A program made the translations under genes and the position numbers. The notes beneath the pieces are model-generated. The model was not told the DNA's origin. It saw only the letters and a program-made list of their open reading frames with translations, and made no database searches. A DNA stretch of 16,892 nt from B75-G9 sp964564905 (lineage in GTDB: Archaea > Hadarchaeota > Hadarchaeia > Hadarchaeales > Hadarchaeaceae): the NCBI GenBank assembly GCA_964564905.1, contig CAZMCI010000020.1:1-16892 (forward strand), in the 5' to 3' direction. Shown here piece by piece: positions 1 to 5,811 of this stretch (positions are counted from its first letter, which is position 1; each line of letters starts with the position of its first letter).

Positions 1-78
1 AAAAGGTAATACCTAGAGTATATAATCGGTGAAAACCATGCATGCGGTGTTTTTCAGCACCCAGGGGGCCCAGTTTGG

Positions 79-127
79 ATATATGGAATTTTAAAATAAA
101 TTATAGAAATCCATATATGCTTATAAG
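79..127 (+). promoter_or_regulatory. Fic gene promoter with inverted repeat
   Basis: A TATA-like element (CTTATAAG, about 119-127) lies 21 bases before the ATG of the Fic gene, which fits a leaderless archaeal transcript. Just upstream is a perfect 9-base inverted repeat: ATATATGGA at 79-87 and TCCATATAT at 110-118, with a 22-base AT-rich spacer. The right arm touches the TATA element, so a protein bound to the dyad would be placed to block TBP/TFB. That role is inferred from position. No Shine-Dalgarno sequence is seen before the start. Confidence 0.5.
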
Positions 128-147
128 ATTAATATGAATTTGATGAT

Positions 148-1050
148 ATGGCAAACCAGGACATACTGCTTGAGAAACTGCGTTCGACCCTTCTTGAGCG
201 GGTGAGCTTAGAGAACGTCCCCGAGCCAGTGTGGAAACGTACGGCGGCCCTTAACACGTGGGGCACGAACGCGGTGGAGGGGAGCACGATCGACTGGGAA
301 GACGCGCAGCACCTGCTCCTGGAGGGCAAGAGCGTCCCCGGAAAGCCGGTGAGGGACATCATGGAGACAATCCAGCACGACCGTACATTCCGCTCGCTCC
401 CGGAGCTTCGGGGGTTGCCTCTAGATCTGAAACTCATCCTACGACTCCACGAATCCGTCTTCAGAGGGACTCTACCTGACGCTGGGCAGTGGCGGCGGGT
501 AAACGTTTGGGTGAGGGGAGCCGCCTTCACCCCGCCGCGGATGGAAAAGGTCCTGACAGAACTCGAGGCCTATGAGCGGGAGTACAGGAAGCGGGATGTT
601 GCGGGAGATGATGTATTTAGACTGGGTGCTTGGATGCACTTCGAGTTCGAGCGCATTCACCCATTCACGGATGGAAACGGACGGGTCGGCAGGCTGCTCC
701 TGAACCTCCACTTTCTCAATCACAACTGGCCGCCAGTCCATGTCCTCCCCTGCCACAGGGGCAGCTATCTCCACGCGCTGAACCACGCTGCAAAGGGTAA
801 CTTCTCATCGCTGGAGCACCTCCTGAAGCTCCTGATGGGCGCTAGCCTCGTGGACCTCCTAGACCAGTTGGGAACCCCCGAGGACGAGCTAATGAGCCTG
901 AAGGAGATCTCAAAATTCGTTCCCTACGGGCCAAAGTACTTGGCGCTCCGATGTCAACAGGGCATCGTGCCTGCCGTTAAGAGAGGCAGAGAATGGCAGA
1001 CCAGCAGGAGGGTAATCGAGATTTACTTCAAGCACGTAGCAAGGAAGTAG
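148..1050 (+). CDS. Fic family protein (AMPylase type) with C-terminal DNA-binding-like tail
   Basis: The 300-residue protein carries the Fic core motif HPFTDGNGRVGR at residues 171-182. It has the invariant His (171), the Asn-Gly-Arg that binds nucleotide phosphates, and the second Arg. Fic enzymes usually move AMP from ATP onto a hydroxyl group of a target protein. Residues 40-45 (TNAVEG) match the (S/T)xxxE(G/N) inhibitory helix, with Glu44 as the residue expected to block ATP placement. So this looks like a class II Fic protein with the inhibitory segment before the core. A flap segment (FTPP, 127-130) precedes the core. The last 50 or so residues (LKEISKFV... VIEIYFK) resemble a small winged-helix or excisionase-like DNA-binding fold, so autoregulation through the promoter dyad is possible. 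The gene stands alone, with no antitoxin-like partner in view. The Fic assignment is secure; the target is unknown. Confidence 0.93.
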   Translation: MANQDILLEKLRSTLLERVSLENVPEPVWKRTAALNTWGTNAVEGSTIDWEDAQHLLLEGKSVPGKPVRDIMETIQHDRTFRSLPELRGLPLDLKLILRLHESVFRGTLPDAGQWRRVNVWVRGAAFTPPRMEKVLTELEAYEREYRKRDVAGDDVFRLGAWMHFEFERIHPFTDGNGRVGRLLLNLHFLNHNWPPVHVLPCHRGSYLHALNHAAKGNFSSLEHLLKLLMGASLVDLLDQLGTPEDELMSLKEISKFVPYGPKYLALRCQQGIVPAVKRGREWQTSRRVIEIYFKHVARK

Positions 1051-1077
1051 GTGGGATCCAGCTCCGCTAAAGTAGCT

Positions 1078-1139
1078 GGCCCGCGGGGATTCGAACCCCG
1101 GATGTGCAGCTTAGAAGGCTTGCGGGTCTGAGACTTGCC
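1078..1139 (-). repeat. Partial tRNA-Arg copy (att-like repeat)
   Basis: Bases 1078-1127 are identical over 50 positions to 2687-2736, the 3' part of the intact tRNA-Arg gene on the same strand. The shared block runs from inside the acceptor stem through the T arm, variable region and anticodon loop into the intron. Past 1127 only a short match (ACTTGCC, 1133-1139) remains, and no D arm or 5' acceptor strand follows. This is therefore a 3' tRNA fragment and not a working gene. With the intact gene it brackets the ATPase gene, which is the geometry of tRNA-targeted integration. Confidence 0.85.
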
Positions 1140-1205
1140 ACGTGCCTACGACAAACTCAGCTTGAAAGATGAAAGCGGTTGAATCAACAGTCGCTCAACC
1201 GAAGG

Positions 1206-1256
1206 TTTTTAATAAACACTCTTGAGTATATTACTTAGGAGTGCACAAACGGTGGG
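1206..1256 (+). promoter_or_regulatory. ATPase gene promoter and ribosome binding site
   Basis: A T-rich TATA-like stretch (TTTTTAATAA, about 1206-1215) lies about 45 bases upstream of the ATPase ATG. A second AT-rich candidate (AGTATATTAC) is at about 1226-1235. GGTGGG at 1251-1256, four bases before the ATG, can pair with the archaeal 16S tail. The gene therefore seems to have its own promoter inside the tRNA-flanked unit. Confidence 0.45.
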
Positions 1257-1259
1257 AGC

Positions 1260-2660
1260 ATGCGTGCCAGCGTGTTTTTGGATAGAGAAAGGGAACTCGC
1301 CTTGTTAGAAGACAGATACCGAAGTGATAGGGCCGAGTTCATCGTAATTTACGGGAGAAGAAGGGTTGGAAAAACCGAACTCATAGACCAGTTCATAGCT
1401 AGATGTAACAACGGGGTGAGGCTCCTCGCAAGGGAGGAATCGAAGACATTCCAGTTGAGCAGATTCGCGGCAAAGCTCGGGGAATTTTTCCACGATGAAT
1501 TCGTGAAGAAAACGCCGTTCGCAGACTGGGATGGGTTTTTCGAATACCTGTCGAAAAAAGCTGATAGGCGGGTGATCATCGCGATAGATGAATTCCCTTA
1601 CTTGATCAAAGAGGACAGGGCGCTACCTTCAATTTTACAAGATTATTGGGACAGCAAATTGAAAAAATCGAGAATATTTCTGGTGCTCTCGGGTTCGAGC
1701 ATCTCCATGATGGAGTCGAAGGTCTTGGGGCACAAAAGCCCCCTCTACGGGAGGCGCACCGGGCAGCTTTTGATGAAACCTTTCAACTTCCTCCCCATTT
1801 TACATTACGTGGGGGATCTGGAAAAGGCCGTCGAGTTCTATTCGGTCTTCGGCGGCACGCCTGCGTACATTATGGAAATCGACCCAAGAAAGGATATTTT
1901 CACCAACATAGCTGAGAAAATTTTAAGGGAGGATTCTTTCATTTACAAAGACATTGAATTCGTGCTCAGGCAAGAGCTGGTGGAGCCAAGGTACTACTTC
2001 TCGATTCTGCTCTCGATCGCGAGAGGGAACCATCGAGTAGGTCTAATAGTGAATGATACCGGATTGAGCAAAAGCATAGTGAACAAATATCTGTCCGTTT
2101 TAAGGAACCTCCAGTTGGTTGACCACGTGGTTCCGATAACAGAGAACCGTAAGAGCAAGAAAGGACTGTGGTTTTTATCGGATAACCTTTTTGATTTTTG
2201 GTTCAGATTCATCAACCCTTACATAGACGACATAGAGCGATGCAGATCAGATCTCATAATCAGCGATTACATCAAACCTAATTTCAATGAGTACGTCGGG
2301 AGGCATTTTGAACCCATCGTCAGAGAATTTTTGGAGGAAATGAACGCGAAGTCCCTTCTCCCTTCCCGCTTCACGAAAATCGGCAGGTGGTGGCACAAAA
2401 ACACGGAAATCGACGCAGTGGCGCTGAACGAGCGGACAAAAGAAATCCTCTTCGTGGAGTGCAAGTGGCGAGATAAGGTAAACACCAAAAAAGTTTTGCG
2501 TGAACTGAAAGAAAAAGCGGACTTCGTCGACTGGAGGAAGAAAGGGCGGAAGGAGTACTACGCGATCTTCGCCAAAAGCTTCCGGGAGAAAATCGAGGAA
2601 GAGAATGTGCTGCTTTTTGATCTGAAGGATTTGGAGAAGGTCTGGCGCACTCGGTTGTGA
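1260..2660 (+). CDS. Archaeal-type P-loop ATPase with C-terminal PD-(D/E)xK-like domain
   Basis: The 466-residue protein has a Walker A motif GRRRVGKT (32-39) and a Walker B strand VIIAIDEF (105-112), typical of the archaeal ATPase family in the STAND/MNS group. A sensor-like LVLSGSS strand follows (141-147). Around 240-300 lies a winged-helix region (NDTGLSKSIVNKYLSVL), then an FDFWFRFINP segment characteristic of the DUF234-type C-terminal half. Residues 383-402 (EID... VECK) fit the PD-(D/E)xK nuclease fold: Asp385, Glu400 and Lys402. The family is expanded in archaea and often mobile, but its cellular role is poorly known; DNA or RNA cleavage here is inference. The gene is the only one between the tRNA-Arg fragment and the intact tRNA-Arg, and its stop lies 21 bases before the tRNA 3' end. 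Its codons look more AT-rich than those of the neighbouring Fic and GlmM genes, which fits transfer. Confidence 0.9.
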   Translation: MRASVFLDRERELALLEDRYRSDRAEFIVIYGRRRVGKTELIDQFIARCNNGVRLLAREESKTFQLSRFAAKLGEFFHDEFVKKTPFADWDGFFEYLSKKADRRVIIAIDEFPYLIKEDRALPSILQDYWDSKLKKSRIFLVLSGSSISMMESKVLGHKSPLYGRRTGQLLMKPFNFLPILHYVGDLEKAVEFYSVFGGTPAYIMEIDPRKDIFTNIAEKILREDSFIYKDIEFVLRQELVEPRYYFSILLSIARGNHRVGLIVNDTGLSKSIVNKYLSVLRNLQLVDHVVPITENRKSKKGLWFLSDNLFDFWFRFINPYIDDIERCRSDLIISDYIKPNFNEYVGRHFEPIVREFLEEMNAKSLLPSRFTKIGRWWHKNTEIDAVALNERTKEILFVECKWRDKVNTKKVLRELKEKADFVDWRKKGRKEYYAIFAKSFREKIEEENVLLFDLKDLEKVWRTRL

Positions 2661-2681
2661 CTAGCCACAGCTGTCATCCAG

Positions 2682-2776
2682 TGGCGGGCCCGCGGGGATT
2701 CGAACCCCGGATGTGCAGCTTAGAAGGCTTGCGGGTGTTTCCACTTGCCGCCTTATCCTGGCTAGGCCACGGGCCC
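2682..2776 (-). tRNA. tRNA-Arg(UCU) with intron in the anticodon stem
   Basis: The minus strand folds as a full tRNA: acceptor GGGCCCG/CGGGCCC, D stem GCCU/AGGC, T arm CGGGG-UUCGAAU-CCCCG, discriminator G and encoded CCA. The anticodon loop CUUCUAA gives UCU (Arg). The anticodon stem closes (GCAGC/GCUGC) only if 17 bases are removed between positions 29 and 30, at 2729-2745. Around them a bulge-helix-bulge forms: central helix GCGG/CCGC, bulges CAA and AAG that hold the cut sites, and an intron hairpin GUG-GAAA-CAC. The mature tRNA is 78 nt including CCA. The position is non-canonical, since most archaeal introns lie at 37/38. The gene is the probable target of a past integration. Confidence 0.93.
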
Positions 2777-2796
2777 ATGTTAGAGTAGCCGCCACG

Positions 2797-2805
2797 ATTT
2801 AATAT
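2797..2805. promoter_or_regulatory. Shared TATA region for tRNA-Arg and glmM
   Basis: The near-palindromic ATTTAATAT at 2797-2805 lies about 25 bases upstream of the tRNA-Arg 5' end on the minus strand. It also lies about 33 bases upstream of the ATG at 2834 on the plus strand. It is the only good TATA match in this short gap, so the two transcripts may compete for it. It also argues against the ATG at 2804, which falls inside the element. Confidence 0.45.
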
Positions 2806-2833
2806 GTGTGTGGCGATTAAGAACCTGAGAAGC

Positions 2834-4174
2834 ATGACAAAGCTGTTCGGAACCTTCGGAGTCCGCGGAGTCGTGAACGTGGAGCTCACCCCGAAAAATG
2901 TTTTTGATCTGGGTTTAGCCCTGTCCACGCATCTCGGAAACGAGGGGCTGGTAGCAGTGGGGCGTGACAACCGCACGTCAAGTGAGATGTTCGAGCACGC
3001 CATTACCGCAGGGCTCACCGCAGGCGGGTGCGATGTGCTTCAGCTTGGAATGGTTCCCACACCCGTCTTGAGCTTTGGCACGCGCCATTTTTCATGTGAT
3101 GCTGGAGTCATGATAACGGCCTCCCATAATCCCCCAGAATACAACGGCGTCAAGTTCTGGGGCCGTGACGGCGCAGGATTCGAACGGGAACGGGAAAGGA
3201 TGATAGAAAAGATCGTGGCTCGGGGTGGCAAACGTGCAGACTGGAAAAAGATCGGAGAGGTGAATCAAGCTGATGCGCTGGAGCCATATATACGTGCTGT
3301 TCTCAAACGGGTACCAAAATTCAAACACAAATGGAAGGTAGTGACCGACTGCGCGAACGCTGTTGGTAACCTGGCGACCCCTCGTTTACTCAAGAAGCTG
3401 GGATGCAGGGTGATATCCATAAACTCACAGCTCGACGGTACCTTCCCCGGACGCAAGCTTGAACCCGTCCCGGAAAACCTCACCCTCCTCGCCAAAACCG
3501 TGGTGGATCAAGGAGCGGACCTCGGGATAGCGCACGACGGGGACGCGGACCGCACCATCGTGGTAGATGAAAAGGGGGAGATCCTCACTGGAGACCGCAT
3601 ATTCGCACTCGTTGCCATGCATCACCTGAAAGGAAAAAGAAGACCCCGGATCATTACCACCGTGGCCACCAGTTCGGTTCTCGACGATGTGGCAAAGAGA
3701 TTGGGTGGAACGGTCGTGCGAACCAAGGTCGGTGAGCCCGAGATCATCGGGGAGTACAGAAGGGGGGGAGGGGACATAGGCGGTGAGGAAAACGGAGGGG
3801 TGTTCTTTTTCGACTGGTTGTTCTGCCGGGAGGGGATCATGACCGCCTTAAAGTTCATGGAAGTTCTGGACCGAAGCGGTGGTAGTGTCTCGGAACTCAA
3901 CAAATCGTTGCCCACGTACTTTCAGGTCAAAAAACGGGTTGAGTGTCCAAACGATTTAAAGTCAAAGGTCCTTAACGCTCTCGCGAAACGTTTCGACAAA
4001 TACAAACTGGATCGCACGGATGGGCTCCGCGTGGCATTTAGGGACGGCTGGCTTTTGGTCCGCCCTTCTGGAACGGAACCCATATTCAGATGTTTCGCAG
4101 AGGCGAAAACCCGTGAACGAGCCGAGGAATTAGCCGCTTTCGGTATCGAAGAACTGAAATCCGCTATTCGGTGA
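2834..4174 (+). CDS. glmM: Phosphohexomutase, phosphoglucosamine/phosphomannomutase type
   Basis: This is an alpha-D-phosphohexomutase of about 446 residues, in line with family length. In numbering from the upstream ATG at 2804 it shows the phosphoserine loop TASHNP with Ser107, the Mg-binding DGDADR (245-250), the sugar-binding GEENGG (327-332) and the phosphate-binding RPSGTEP (420-426). It moves phosphate between the 6 and 1 positions of a hexose phosphate and feeds nucleotide-sugar synthesis. Archaeal members labelled GlmM or ManB are hard to tell apart by motif, so the sugar is uncertain. I prefer the start at 2834 (MTKLFGTFGVRG) because family members begin close to this motif and the ATG at 2804 overlaps the TATA element. 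The 3' end overlaps the convergent radical SAM gene by 11 bases. Confidence 0.92.
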   Translation: MTKLFGTFGVRGVVNVELTPKNVFDLGLALSTHLGNEGLVAVGRDNRTSSEMFEHAITAGLTAGGCDVLQLGMVPTPVLSFGTRHFSCDAGVMITASHNPPEYNGVKFWGRDGAGFERERERMIEKIVARGGKRADWKKIGEVNQADALEPYIRAVLKRVPKFKHKWKVVTDCANAVGNLATPRLLKKLGCRVISINSQLDGTFPGRKLEPVPENLTLLAKTVVDQGADLGIAHDGDADRTIVVDEKGEILTGDRIFALVAMHHLKGKRRPRIITTVATSSVLDDVAKRLGGTVVRTKVGEPEIIGEYRRGGGDIGGEENGGVFFFDWLFCREGIMTALKFMEVLDRSGGSVSELNKSLPTYFQVKKRVECPNDLKSKVLNALAKRFDKYKLDRTDGLRVAFRDGWLLVRPSGTEPIFRCFAEAKTRERAEELAAFGIEELKSAIR

Positions 4175-5123
4175 CATCAGGAATGTAATCCCCGACGAGC
4201 TTTATCTTCGTGTAGCATTTTGGGCACCGATGATCCTTCAGCCGCCATTTGGTTATGCTAAAGCCATATCTTTCAACGAGCAGCTCCCCGCACTTTGGAC
4301 AATAAGTATTGTCGGCCTCGTGACCGGGTACGTTTCCGATGTACACGTAGTGAGCGCCCTCCCCCCTCGCGATGCTCATCGCCCGCTCAAGCGTCGAGAC
4401 AGGTGTTGGATCTCGATCGACCATCTTGTACTGGGGATAAAAACGGCTGAAATGAATGGGTACGTCGGGGCCAAGCTTATTCACCACCCACCGGGAGAAC
4501 TTCCTGATTTCCTCGGAGCTGTCGTTCTCGCGCGGAATAACCAAATATGTGACTTCGAGGTGAATTCCACGGCTGACCATCCACTCGCATGCATCGAGTA
4601 CGGGACGGACGCTTGGAACACCACATATCTTCCTGTAGAATTCATCATCAAACGCCTTGACGTCGACATTGGCTGCGTCCAGGTGCGGACCTAGCTCCTC
4701 GAGGGCCTCAAGCGTGATGTATCCATTGGTCACATATGTGGTGTACAATCCTTCACGATGAGCGAGTTTTCCCACATCTATCGCGTACTCAGTGGCAAGT
4801 GTGGGTTCGGTGTACGTGAACGATATTCCTCTGCAGTTATATTCGCGGGCCAGCTCGACCAGCTCCTCCGGGGAGATGTCCTCATAAGAAACCTCCTCAA
4901 CACCTACCTGCGAAATACTCCAATTTTGACAGTGCAAACACCTGAAGGTACAACCCGGGACCGCCACGGAAAATGCACTTGACCCCGGCCAAAAATGGTA
5001 AAAGGGCTTTTTTTCGATGGGGTCAATTCCCGAGGAGACTATAGAACCGTAAACCAAGGTATAAAGGACGCCGCTCTCGTTTTTTCGTCCTCTGCAAAAT
5101 CCGGTCTCCCCTTGAGATATCAC
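4164..5123 (-). CDS. amrS: AmmeMemoRadiSam-type radical SAM protein (N-terminus interrupted)
   Basis: The open frame encodes a radical SAM enzyme with the cluster motif CTFRCLHC (Cys58, 62, 65 from the GTG at 5123). It has the flanking features of the AmmeMemoRadiSam family: LYTLVYG, DPIEKKPFYHFWPGS before the cluster, CQNWSIS after it, and a C-terminal CPKC... CPKC zinc-binding pair. Family members are usually about 335-350 residues and begin with a segment carrying CxxC and further Cys. That segment is encoded directly upstream in the same frame (AKFWEKLPGDRVRCALCPRR) but has no ATG, GTG or TTG. An ATG at 5202 with a good upstream GGGGGG is one frame off. The GTG at 5123 would start inside the Cys-rich segment and is unlikely to be native. 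The family is linked to AMMECR1 and Memo proteins; neither is in this window. The exact reaction in archaea is not established. Confidence 0.85.
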   Translation of the reverse strand: MISQGETGFCRGRKNESGVLYTLVYGSIVSSGIDPIEKKPFYHFWPGSSAFSVAVPGCTFRCLHCQNWSISQVGVEEVSYEDISPEELVELAREYNCRGISFTYTEPTLATEYAIDVGKLAHREGLYTTYVTNGYITLEALEELGPHLDAANVDVKAFDDEFYRKICGVPSVRPVLDACEWMVSRGIHLEVTYLVIPRENDSSEEIRKFSRWVVNKLGPDVPIHFSRFYPQYKMVDRDPTPVSTLERAMSIARGEGAHYVYIGNVPGHEADNTYCPKCGELLVERYGFSITKWRLKDHRCPKCYTKIKLVGDYIPDVTE

Positions 5124-5202
5124 GCATCTTCGTGGGCAGAGCGCACACCGGACCCTGTCACCAGGTAATTTTTCCCAGAATTTGGCTCGCTTTTTCAGAC
5201 AT
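5124..5202 (-). other. Out-of-frame 5' end of the radical SAM gene
   Basis: Upstream of 5123 the radical SAM frame continues with clear family sequence, including CALCPRRC, which belongs to the N-terminal Cys-rich region. The only plausible start, ATG at 5200-5202, reads MSEKASQ and stops soon after. Removing one A from the five-A run at 5191-5195 would give MSEKRAKFWEKLPGDRVRC and restore a full-length enzyme. So there is either a base error, a real frameshift mutation, or use of a rare start such as the CTG just downstream of the ATG. The sequence alone does not decide. Confidence 0.65.
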
Positions 5203-5224
5203 GTCCCCCCTTTTGTACTGACCC

Positions 5225-5424
5225 CTCAGAGCGTGAACCACCCCCGGCTTTCGCGGGGGCCCCGTTTCACCGACGGGACTTACCGCGGCTTGCGCCTGGA
5301 CGCCGAGTAGGGGTCCCGCCTCCACAGGTGTTGGTTCAGCCCGTGCCAGCTCTACTCGAAGGATACGCGGGGATGCTATATAATCCCTCTCGAACTCCTC
5401 CGGAACGTCCTGCGAGGTTCTCCC
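5225..5424 (-). pseudogene. TnpB (IS200/IS605, IS1341-type) C-terminal relic and right end
   Basis: The minus strand holds an open frame without a start that reads ERDYIASPRILRVELARAEP, then a proline-rich tail ending in VVH. This is the typical end of archaeal TnpB after its zinc finger (RD-x-ASxNIL followed by a variable tail). It is cut by a stop at 5425-5427, and no zinc-finger cysteines, RuvC motifs or TnpA can be seen. The bases encoding the tail also form the G/C-rich hairpin (CCCCCGGC... GCGGGGG, about 5239-5258) found at the right ends of these elements, where the guide (omega) RNA scaffold usually lies. The relic ends about 20-30 bases before the ATG at 5202 of the radical SAM gene. 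Confidence 0.7.
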
Positions 5425-5519
5425 CTAGTTCACCCAGCTCAAAACCGAAATCTGCGGGTCGCCTTTCCGCTCCTTCCTCTCGGGAAGGGACTCATGGAGA
5501 ATATTTTCCACCTAAAGTT

Positions 5520-5549
5520 TTCATATAGTAACGAAAATATCAAGTGAGG
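5520..5549 (+). promoter_or_regulatory. gatCAB operon promoter and ribosome binding site
   Basis: TCATATAGT at 5521-5529 is a TATA-like element about 29 bases before the ATG of the gatC-like gene. GTGAGG at 5544-5549, four bases before the ATG, can pair with the 16S rRNA tail. It is the only visible promoter for the three-gene operon. Confidence 0.45.
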
Positions 5550-5553
5550 CCTT

Positions 5554-5811
5554 ATGACCGATAAAATTAAAGAAATCGAACGCAGTGCGGAAGAAATAGT
5601 CAAGTCGTTCACCCAAGCCGCGGAGAAACTCCCCAAACTCAAAGAGACATACTACAGCCAAGAGATATACAACATCGTGCGTGCGGACGGAGAACCAAGT
5701 CCAGCTGAAACCCGCGCAGAGTTCAGAAAACGGTTCATTTCAAATATGCCCCGGTCCGATGAGGAAGGAAACCTCAAAGTGGAGGCGGCGCGATGGGCCA
5801 AGGAACGCTAG
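5554..5811 (+). CDS. gatC: GatC-like small subunit of tRNA amidotransferase
   Basis: This is an 85-residue, charged protein directly ahead of gatA, overlapping it by 19 bases. GatC normally has 90-100 residues; it wraps around GatA and helps GatA and GatB assemble. The C-terminal part (RSDEEGNLKVEAARW) resembles the end of archaeal GatC, where a D/E-x-GNLxVE stretch occurs. The N-terminal half is a predicted amphipathic helix without the usual bacterial signature. The assignment rests mainly on position, size and that C-terminal stretch. The start is the ATG at 5554, preceded by GTGAGG. Confidence 0.7.
   Translation: MTDKIKEIERSAEEIVKSFTQAAEKLPKLKETYYSQEIYNIVRADGEPSPAETRAEFRKRFISNMPRSDEEGNLKVEAARWAKER

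Noticed and set aside
1..78. G/C-rich block near 60-73 as a possible further tRNA fragment
   Set aside because: It has GGGCCC but no T arm or acceptor pairing, and does not match the tRNA-Arg repeat beyond six bases.
4230..4694. A 154-codon plus-strand frame opposite the radical SAM gene
   Set aside because: It lies wholly within the antisense of a gene with clear motifs, and its protein shows no recognisable pattern.
5328..5528. A 66-codon plus-strand frame in the gap before gatC
   Set aside because: It is the reverse complement of the TnpB relic, which explains its proline-rich composition.
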